From JAKAXS01 sp965279065 (lineage in GTDB: Bacteria; Pseudomonadota; Alphaproteobacteria; Rhizobiales; Hyphomicrobiaceae): a DNA stretch of 64,000 bases. Location of the stretch: NCBI GenBank assembly GCA_965279065.1, contig OZ257134.1:3038001-3102000 (forward strand), read 5' to 3'. Positions 57,199 to 64,000 of the stretch are shown piece after piece. Below the pieces are notes generated by a model, which had not been told where the DNA came from, searched no databases, and was given only the letters and a program-made list of their open reading frames with translations. The stretch's first letter is position 1; every line of letters begins with the position of its first letter. Position numbers and translations under genes: made by a program.

Positions 57199-60100
57199 AC
57201 TGGAATATCTCAGCCTGGTCGATCCGCCGTCCGGTACCCTCGCTGGTGCTGTTCATGGTGCTGCTCGTTGTCGGCGTGTTCAGCTTCCAGAACCTGCCGA
57301 TCACGCGCTTTCCCAACATCGACATCCCGCTGATCCAGGTGCGTGTCTACCAATCCGGCGCCGCGCCAGCCGAACTGGAGACCCAGGTCACCAAGAAGAT
57401 CGAGGACGCCATCTCAGGCGTCAACGGCGTGAAGCACATCACGTCGACGCTGACCGAGGGCGCCTCGGTGACGATGATTGAGTTCCGGCTCGAAATCGAC
57501 GTCGACCGCGCCTTGAACGACGTCAAGGATGCCATCTCGCGCATCCGCACCGAACTGCCGCGCACGATTGACGGCGAGCCCATCGCCGCACGCGTGGAGA
57601 TCCAGGGCCTGCCCATCGTCACCTATGCCATCAGTGCCAAGGCGATGACGGCGGAAGAACTCTCCTGGTTCGCCGATGACACCGCCACCCGCGCACTTCA
57701 AGCCGTCAAGGGCGTTGCCGAGGTCCGACGCGTCGGCGGCGTGACACGGGAAGTGCGGATCGCCCTCGACCCGGACCGTCTGTCGGCCCAGGGCACGACG
57801 GCCGGCGCCGTCAACGCCCAGGTACGAGCGACCAACGTCGACCTGTCGGGCGGCCGCGGCGAGCTCTCGGGCCGCGAACAGGCCATCCGCACCCTCGCCA
57901 ACAAAAAGAGCGTGGAGGAGCTGGCTGCGACGATGATTGCCTTGCCGGGCGGCAAGAGGGTTCGCCTCGATCAGCTCGGCACCGTGACGGACAGCATCGC
58001 CGAGCCGCGCACATTTGCCAAACTCAACGGCGAACCGATCGTCGCCCTCAGTATCTCGCGCGCCAAGGGCGCTTCCGACACCGTCGTCGCCGACGACATC
58101 GAAAAGGGCGTGAAGTCTCTGCTCGCCAAATATCCCGACGTGCAGATGACGCGTGTCGACAACATCGTCGACTACACCTATGGCGTTTACAAATCGACGA
58201 TGCACACGCTGCTTGAAGGCGCGGCGCTCGCCATTCTCGTCGTTCTCGTCTTCCTGCGCGACTGGCGCGCGACGTTGATTGCAGCCATCGCGCTACCGCT
58301 TTCCATCATCCCGGCCTTCTGGGCTATGGAGGTGATGGACTTCTCGCTGAACCTCGTCAGCCTGCTCGCCGTCACCATCGTGACCGGCATTCTCGTCGAC
58401 GACGCCATCGTCGAGATCGAGAACATCGTGCGCCACATGCACATGGGCAAATCCCCATATCGTGCGGCCCTTGAAGCCGCCGACGAAATCGGCCTGGCGG
58501 TGATCGCCATCACGTTCACCATCATCGCCGTATTCACGCCGGTAAGCTTCATGGGCGGCATCGCCGGCCAGTACTTCAAGCAGTTCGGCCTCGTCGTCGC
58601 CTTTGCCGTGTTCTTCTCCCTGCTCGTCGCCCGCCTCGTGACGCCGATGCTCGCCGCCTACTTCCTGCGTGACGGCGGCCATGTGACGAAGGAAGGCCGC
58701 ATCATGCGCGCCTACACCCGCCTCGTGGAGTGGTCGGTTCACCACCATTACAAGACGGTCGGCCTCGGCTTCCTCATCTTCCTCGGTTCGATCGGCAGCT
58801 TCTACATGTTGCCGAACGGCTTCCTGCCTCAGGAAGACTCCAGTCGCACGCTCATGGCCGTGGAGCTGCCACCAGGCTCGCGGCTCGCCGAGACCGAAGC
58901 CGTCACCGACAAAATTGCTCGCCACCTCAAGTCCCGCCCCGACGTCAAGAGCGTGTTCGTAGACGGCGGCCGCATCCTTGGTGGCGGCGAAGAAGTGCGC
59001 AAGGCCACCTTCGTTCTCAACCTCGTACCCAAGTCGGACCGAAAGCTGGCGCAGTATCAGATCCAGGAAGAGATCAGCAAGGAGCTGATCAACGTGCCCG
59101 ACATCCGCTTCAACTTCATGGAAGATGATGGTCAACGCCAGTTCCAGCTCGTCGTGACCGGCCGTGATGGCGACGCCGTCGACCACATCGGCGCGGAACT
59201 CACCAGTGAGGCCAAGCGCCTGCCGATCCTGGCCAACGTCGTTTCGACCGCCGAGCTAGACCGGCCCGAGCTGCGCGTCATCCCCAAGCACGAAATCGCA
59301 GCCGAACTCGGCGTCTCGACCGAGGCGATTTCCGAAGCTGTGCGCATTGCCACCATTGGCGACATCAACGCCAATCTCGCCAAGTTCAACGTCGGTGACC
59401 GCCAGATCCCCATCCGCGTGCAGCTGACCGACAAGGCGCGCGAGAGCCGCCAGACGATCGAGCAGCTCAAAGTCAATACCGCTTCCGGCGCGGCCGTCCC
59501 GTTGACCACCGTGGCACGCATCGAGTTCGGCCAAGGCCCGACGGCCATCGACCGCTACGATCGCACGCGCCGCATCGTGCTCGGCGCCGATCTCGTCGGC
59601 AACACACCGCTCGGCGACGCTGTCGCCGCCGTCAAGGCCTTGCCCGCCGCACGGAATCTGCCGGCCGGTGTCGAGGTCAAGGAATTCGGAGCTGCGGAAG
59701 TGATGGCCGAGGTGTTCGAAAGCTTCGGTCAGGCCATGGGTGCCGGCTTGATGATGGTGTTCGCCGTCCTCGTGCTGCTGTTCGCCAGCTTCCTGCAGCC
59801 CGTCACCATCCTTTTCTCGCTGCCCCTATCCATCGGCGGCGCCATCATCGCGCTCGCCATCACCGGCAAGCCGATCAGCCTGCCCGTCGTCATTGGCATC
59901 CTCATGCTCATGGGCATCGTCACCAAGAACGCCATCATGCTCGTCGACTTCGCGGTGGAAGAGATCAAGCGCGGCGTGCCTCGCCTGGAAGCCATCGTCG
60001 ACGCCGGCCGCAAGCGCGCCCGCCCCATCGTCATGACCACGATCGCCATGGTCGGGGGCATGCTGCCGTCGGCCCTGGCGCTGGATTCGGGCGGCGAGTT

Positions 60101-60341
60101 CCGCGCGCCGATGGCCGTCGCCGTCATCGGCGGCCTCATTTCCTCGACGGTCCTGTCGCTGGTCTTCGTGCCGGCCGTGTTCGTACTGATGGACGACGTG
60201 GCGACGTGGATCTGGCGCTTCTTCGGCCGCTTCGTCGGCGAACCCGACGAACCCGAGGCGGCGGAAGCCGCCTCCGCGTTCAAGCCCACGAGCACCCCAC
60301 GCCCGGTTGTAGCGCCCGCCCGCGCCCAGGCCGCGGAATAG
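57195..60341 (+). CDS. RND-family efflux transporter permease
   Basis: A 1048-aa inner-membrane proton antiporter. Twelve membrane helices flank two large periplasmic loops. The proton-relay pair of aspartates is in TGILVDDAIVEIENIVRHM in TM4, and FMGGIAGQYFKQFGLVVAFA and GIVTKNAIMLVDFAVEEIKR are conserved. The N-terminus MNWNISAWSIRRPVPSLVLF is typical of the AcrB/MexF-like group. Substrate not predictable; the upstream TetR suggests induction by a toxic compound. Confidence 0.96.
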   Translation: MNWNISAWSIRRPVPSLVLFMVLLVVGVFSFQNLPITRFPNIDIPLIQVRVYQSGAAPAELETQVTKKIEDAISGVNGVKHITSTLTEGASVTMIEFRLEIDVDRALNDVKDAISRIRTELPRTIDGEPIAARVEIQGLPIVTYAISAKAMTAEELSWFADDTATRALQAVKGVAEVRRVGGVTREVRIALDPDRLSAQGTTAGAVNAQVRATNVDLSGGRGELSGREQAIRTLANKKSVEELAATMIALPGGKRVRLDQLGTVTDSIAEPRTFAKLNGEPIVALSISRAKGASDTVVADDIEKGVKSLLAKYPDVQMTRVDNIVDYTYGVYKSTMHTLLEGAALAILVVLVFLRDWRATLIAAIALPLSIIPAFWAMEVMDFSLNLVSLLAVTIVTGILVDDAIVEIENIVRHMHMGKSPYRAALEAADEIGLAVIAITFTIIAVFTPVSFMGGIAGQYFKQFGLVVAFAVFFSLLVARLVTPMLAAYFLRDGGHVTKEGRIMRAYTRLVEWSVHHHYKTVGLGFLIFLGSIGSFYMLPNGFLPQEDSSRTLMAVELPPGSRLAETEAVTDKIARHLKSRPDVKSVFVDGGRILGGGEEVRKATFVLNLVPKSDRKLAQYQIQEEISKELINVPDIRFNFMEDDGQRQFQLVVTGRDGDAVDHIGAELTSEAKRLPILANVVSTAELDRPELRVIPKHEIAAELGVSTEAISEAVRIATIGDINANLAKFNVGDRQIPIRVQLTDKARESRQTIEQLKVNTASGAAVPLTTVARIEFGQGPTAIDRYDRTRRIVLGADLVGNTPLGDAVAAVKALPAARNLPAGVEVKEFGAAEVMAEVFESFGQAMGAGLMMVFAVLVLLFASFLQPVTILFSLPLSIGGAIIALAITGKPISLPVVIGILMLMGIVTKNAIMLVDFAVEEIKRGVPRLEAIVDAGRKRARPIVMTTIAMVGGMLPSALALDSGGEFRAPMAVAVIGGLISSTVLSLVFVPAVFVLMDDVATWIWRFFGRFVGEPDEPEAAEAASAFKPTSTPRPVVAPARAQAAE

Positions 60342-60439
60342 CGCAATCCCACCGACCCAAACTAAAACCTTAAGGCCCGAGTAAGGTGTTGCCCGCACAG
60401 TAGCCGGAGGATTCTCCATGCCCGGAACTGGGAGCTACC

Positions 60440-63400
60440 GTGTCGACGTTCACGAGCTACTTGCTGCTGACACGCGACTATTCGCGGACGTTGAGCAACC
60501 TGGCGAAGACGAAGCCGGTAGCCAATGACAGCCTGTACTACCAGGCCAACATCACCAAGGTGAAATCCGTCGACGATCTGATGAACAATCAGCGTCTGTA
60601 CGCCTATGTCATGAAGGCGGCCGGCCTCGAGGACATGACGTACGCCAAGGCCTTCATCAAGAAGGTCCTGATGAGCGATCTCACGGACGACAAGAGCTTC
60701 GCCAATCAGCTGACCGACAAGCGCTACCTGGACCTGGCAAGTTCTTTCAACTTCGATGCCAAGGGCCAGGTCAAAAGCGTGACCGACGTCCAATCGGATC
60801 TGCAGGAGCAGACCATGGTTGGGCTTTACAATAACAGCATCATCGCGCGCGAGACGGCAGCCCAAAAATCGATCACGGACTACTCCGCCGGCATCGACGC
60901 CCTGACGTCGGTGGACGATCTGCTGGCGCCGGCCAATCGCTCGCTGTTCGACTTCGCGCTGACGGCATTCGGCCTCGGCGACATGGCCAAGTATGCCTCG
61001 TCGTCATACTTCCGCGAGATCCTGACCAAGGATCTGGGCGACCCCACCAACCCGATTCAGCAGATCGATCTCAACGCGCCCGGCGCCGCCGCACTCGCCA
61101 CCAAGCTCACGAACCTGGTCTCTGCCTTCAATTTCGAAACGGACGGCAGCGTTTCGGTCGGCGGCGCGCAGTCGCTGACGCAGAAGGCGGCGACGGTCGA
61201 CGGTTACCTGAAGAATTCCGGCGCCTCGAGCGTGACCGCCTCGCTCCTGTACTCGGCCGATACCTATCGCAACACCGTCGGTACCATCACCACGGCCCAG
61301 GAGCTTCTCGACAACGAAACCGTCTACAATTTCGCTCTGACGGCCTATGGCTTAGACCCTGCCACCGTCGACAAGGCCGATGTGCTGGCGGCCCTGACCA
61401 GCGACCTCAACGATCCCGCCAGCGCCGCCAATACGCTGGGTCTTGGCTATCAGCGCCTGGCGCAGGCCTTCAATTTCCAGACCGACGGCAGTCTTCCCGT
61501 TGGCGAACCGGCCCAGTCGGCCGAAGCGATCGACGCAACGGTCGCGGGGTACTTGACCAACGCCAACGCCGCCGGACTGCCCTACATCAACGACTACGAA
61601 CTCTATAAGAGCGTCATCAACAAGCCGGGCATCATCGACAATGTCGACGACTTCCTGATGATCCTCAAGGGCACCACGCCCGCGCCGTCGGACCCCAATG
61701 TCACCGACAACGTCGCCGCTGCCATGGCGCGCTTTGTGCTGCGCTCGTTTGGCTTGGAGACGCCCTCGCGGCTGTCCGACGATTTCCTGCGCAACGTCCT
61801 GACCAGCGATCTCAACGACCCGGCGAGCTTTGCCAACCAGCAGGACGACAAACGCTGGGCGACTTTGGCCTCAATGTTCAACTTCCAGCCGGATGGCAGC
61901 ATCCCGCCCGACGGCATCATCCAGAGCGACGAGAAGATCCAGGAACTTCTGGAGCGTTTTGTCGGCAAGGGCTTCGGTGGCACCAGCCTGTCGACGCAAG
62001 CCTCCTACGGCTATCGGTACGACATGCGCGATGTCCGCAACGTCGACGACTTCTTGCTCGACAGCGAGGGCAAGGCAACCGCCTCGTTCTCGTTCGCGTT
62101 GACCGCCTTCGGCTTCGACAGAACCTCAGCATCGTCCAATTACTTCCGCCAGATCCTGACCGACAAGACGTTTGCCGCTCAGGAAGCAACCGCCAAGAAC
62201 GATCCGCGTCTTCTCGAATTCTCCAACGCCTTCAACTTCGCCGCCGATGGATCGCTCGCCGCCAACCAGCCGGCCCAGTCCAAGGTCGCTGAAGACCTGA
62301 TGATCGAGCGGTTCCTGTCGAAGACCGACGACACGACGGGCGCATTCAGCAGCCGTCTGGTGAGCGAGTACAAGGCTGCAGTCCTGAACATCAAGACCGT
62401 CACGGATTTCCTCAAACCCGAGAATGAAACGGTCTACAATTTCGCACTCGCCGCGTTCGGCATCGATCCGGCGTCCACCACCAAGGAACAGGTCGGCCGC
62501 GTGTTGAGCAGCGTCGTCGATGCAAACGACGGCGTGACCAGCATCGCCGAAGAACTTGGCGGTGGTTTCCTGAAGCTCGCCCAGGCCTTCAACTTCGGCG
62601 CCGGCGGCGGCATCGTCCCCGACGACATGCAGACCCAGTCCGAGGCTCAGCTGGCCTCCACGATCAACGGCTACCTTGCCCGCAAGAACCCAGCGTCTGT
62701 GGCCGAGACCTCGGCGGCGACGACAGGCTTCAAATCCGCGATCAACACCATAGAGTCCCGCGCGCTCGCGAACCGGACGCAGGCCGTCGACGAGTTTCTG
62801 GCTGACCCCAAACTCTACAACTACGCCCTCGCGGCCTACGGTCTGGATCCCAAGACCGAACTCAAATCCGACATTCGCCAGGCCTTGATCGCCGACAAGA
62901 CCAAGAGCTTCAACTTCCTCGATCAGCCGGGAAACCAGAAATACAAGGCGCTCGCCGAAGCCCTGAACTTCGATCCGGACGGTTCGGTTGGAACACCGCG
63001 CCAGGCCCAGAACGCCAGCGACGCCTTGCGCCTGGCGCAAAAGTACGCCGCCTCCTATCCGACGGTGAAGCGTCCCGACTTCGCCAAGGACATACCGACG
63101 GCCCAGGAAAATCTCATCAAGGCGGAGTCCGACTACTACGCCACCGCCATTCTCAAGATCGGCACCGTGGACGAACTGACGGCCGACAAGCGCGTCGTGT
63201 CCTACATCACCAAGGCCTTCGGTCTCGACGACAAGTTCAGCACGCTCGATCTGAAGCGCATCCTGACCAGCGATCTCTCCGACCCCAAGAGCTTCGCCAA
63301 TTCCTCCAAGACCCTCGCCTACCGCGAGATCGCAGCAACCTTCAACTTCGACACGAAGGGCCAGAGCAAGCGCGTGCCCGAGACGTCGGTCCAGTCGTCC

Positions 63401-63841
63401 GGCGGCATCTACGAGACCCAGAGCGACTACCTGCAGCAGACCGTCGAGGCGGATGCGGGCGCGGACAACGCCGGCGTGCGTCTCGCGCTCTATTTCAAGC
63501 GCAAGGCCCCGACGATCACCTCCGCCTACTCGCTCCTGGCCGACAAGGCGCTGTTCGAAGTCGCACGCACCGCCCTGGGCATCCCGCTCGCCGCGGCCCG
63601 CGCCGATATCGACGTGCTCGCCCGCACCATCGACAAGAAGCTCAATGTCGCCGATCTGAAAGACCCCAAGAAGCTCGACGCCTTCATCAAGCGCTTCACC
63701 GCCTTGTACGATGTCGAGAATGGGGGCGGCGTCAGTAGCTCCAACAGCAACGCGCTGACGATTCTCACCGGCGGAAGCGACATTGGCTTCTCCACGGACA
63801 CCTTGGCGAGCCTGCAGAACATCCGCTTCCGGCCATTCTAG
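60440..63841 (+). CDS. DUF1217 repeat protein (flagellum-associated family)
   Basis: A 1133-aa protein from a GTG at 60440 with GGGAG upstream. It consists of about eight repeats of 110-140 residues plus a degenerate ninth. Each repeat runs V-DDLL, a helix like YNFALTAYGLDP, then ILTSDLNDPASFAN and a closing FNFxxDGS. DUF1217 proteins occur in the flagellar regions of Rhizobiales, but no other flagellar gene is in the window. There is no signal peptide and no cysteine-rich region. Low sequence complexity between repeats suggests an extended rod. Exact role unknown. Confidence 0.85.
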   Translation: MSTFTSYLLLTRDYSRTLSNLAKTKPVANDSLYYQANITKVKSVDDLMNNQRLYAYVMKAAGLEDMTYAKAFIKKVLMSDLTDDKSFANQLTDKRYLDLASSFNFDAKGQVKSVTDVQSDLQEQTMVGLYNNSIIARETAAQKSITDYSAGIDALTSVDDLLAPANRSLFDFALTAFGLGDMAKYASSSYFREILTKDLGDPTNPIQQIDLNAPGAAALATKLTNLVSAFNFETDGSVSVGGAQSLTQKAATVDGYLKNSGASSVTASLLYSADTYRNTVGTITTAQELLDNETVYNFALTAYGLDPATVDKADVLAALTSDLNDPASAANTLGLGYQRLAQAFNFQTDGSLPVGEPAQSAEAIDATVAGYLTNANAAGLPYINDYELYKSVINKPGIIDNVDDFLMILKGTTPAPSDPNVTDNVAAAMARFVLRSFGLETPSRLSDDFLRNVLTSDLNDPASFANQQDDKRWATLASMFNFQPDGSIPPDGIIQSDEKIQELLERFVGKGFGGTSLSTQASYGYRYDMRDVRNVDDFLLDSEGKATASFSFALTAFGFDRTSASSNYFRQILTDKTFAAQEATAKNDPRLLEFSNAFNFAADGSLAANQPAQSKVAEDLMIERFLSKTDDTTGAFSSRLVSEYKAAVLNIKTVTDFLKPENETVYNFALAAFGIDPASTTKEQVGRVLSSVVDANDGVTSIAEELGGGFLKLAQAFNFGAGGGIVPDDMQTQSEAQLASTINGYLARKNPASVAETSAATTGFKSAINTIESRALANRTQAVDEFLADPKLYNYALAAYGLDPKTELKSDIRQALIADKTKSFNFLDQPGNQKYKALAEALNFDPDGSVGTPRQAQNASDALRLAQKYAASYPTVKRPDFAKDIPTAQENLIKAESDYYATAILKIGTVDELTADKRVVSYITKAFGLDDKFSTLDLKRILTSDLSDPKSFANSSKTLAYREIAATFNFDTKGQSKRVPETSVQSSGGIYETQSDYLQQTVEADAGADNAGVRLALYFKRKAPTITSAYSLLADKALFEVARTALGIPLAAARADIDVLARTIDKKLNVADLKDPKKLDAFIKRFTALYDVENGGGVSSSNSNALTILTGGSDIGFSTDTLASLQNIRFRPF

Positions 63842-63938
63842 CGGCCGGCGGAAAGATCATCTGCACATCAATAGCTTGTTAGCGGACGACTTCCTCCCTA
63901 CCTAGGGCCTGCGGCTCAAAGTCAGAGAGGTCTTCCCC

Positions 63939-64000
63939 ATGTTTGACGCCCGGTCCCTGCTCGAACAGATTGTGAATGGCGCCAATCGCAACGCGGCTCC
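63939..64000 (+). CDS. Partial DUF533/TerB-like protein
   Basis: Only the first 20 codons are inside the window: MFDARSLLEQIVNGANRNAA. GAGAGG lies about 9 nt upstream of the ATG. The start resembles DUF533 tellurite-resistance TerB-like proteins (MFDAKxLL followed by a Gly/Asn-rich linker). Too little is present for a firm call. Confidence 0.5.
   Translation, partial: MFDARSLLEQIVNGANRNAA

Noticed and set aside
1..64000. tRNA, rRNA, CRISPR arrays, prophage or complete insertion sequences
   Set aside because: No direct-repeat arrays, no transposase or integrase motifs, and no tRNA-like cloverleaf or rRNA sequence were recognised on reading; a tRNAscan or Rfam search would settle small RNAs.

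Overview
The window is a 64-kb stretch of GC-rich, gene-dense chromosome from an alphaproteobacterium, most probably of the order Hyphomicrobiales (Rhizobiales). The evidence is the gene order. ispH-thrB-rnhA, radical SAM-rnhB-ccrM, a split F0 ATP synthase operon with both b and b' subunits, mutY/DUF721/dsbA/smc, the ctaC-ctaD-ctaB-ctaG-ctaE-DUF983-surf1-thrC-M16 peptidase block, an IalB-family protein and a DUF1217 protein are all typical of that group. I saw no rRNA, tRNA, CRISPR array, prophage or intact insertion sequence; nearly everything is core chromosome.

Layout. 1-11 kb: a partial lipoprotein gene, ispH (MEP isoprenoid pathway), homoserine kinase, RNase HI, a small basic protein, then leftward radical SAM-rnhB-ccrM (GANTC methylase), an arsenosugar-type glycosyltransferase, moaB, a GyrI-like protein, a family-4-like uracil-DNA glycosylase and rightward ETF-ubiquinone oxidoreductase. 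11-19 kb: a TPR protein with an embedded peptidoglycan-binding domain, ispE, the leftward atpI-B-E-F'-F operon with two tandem terminators, a decayed acyl-CoA dehydrogenase fragment, a small putative YvlB-like protein and msrB. 19-29 kb: smc followed by three tandem DsbA-family genes, a trypsin-like protease with PDZ, DUF3147, DUF721 and mutY.

29-34 kb holds the most unusual content. A 767-aa predicted pentameric ligand-gated ion channel has a type-1 periplasmic-binding-protein domain fused in front of the channel ligand-binding domain. It is followed 78 nt later by a voltage-gated-type potassium channel that ends in a zinc ribbon, then by an SH3/LprI-like exported protein. 34-43 kb: exported stress-type proteins, a YiiX-like cysteine hydrolase, a peroxiredoxin, a stand-alone DsbD N-terminal domain, YqgE, and a 1340-aa 7TM-PAS-GGDEF-EAL protein with a degenerate GGDEF site and a long proline-rich tail.

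42-53 kb is a long leftward cluster running from aa3-type cytochrome oxidase genes and assembly factors through thrC and an M16 protease to a GNAT acetyltransferase and the GGDEF/EAL gene, with several overlapping start and stop codons. 53-64 kb: IalB, a phasin, an AT-rich intergenic island ahead of a BcsS-like beta-barrel gene, a TetR-regulated RND efflux operon with a clear palindromic operator, a DUF1217 protein built of about eight repeats, and the start of a DUF533/TerB-like gene.

Family assignments were made by reading motifs and were not confirmed by any search.
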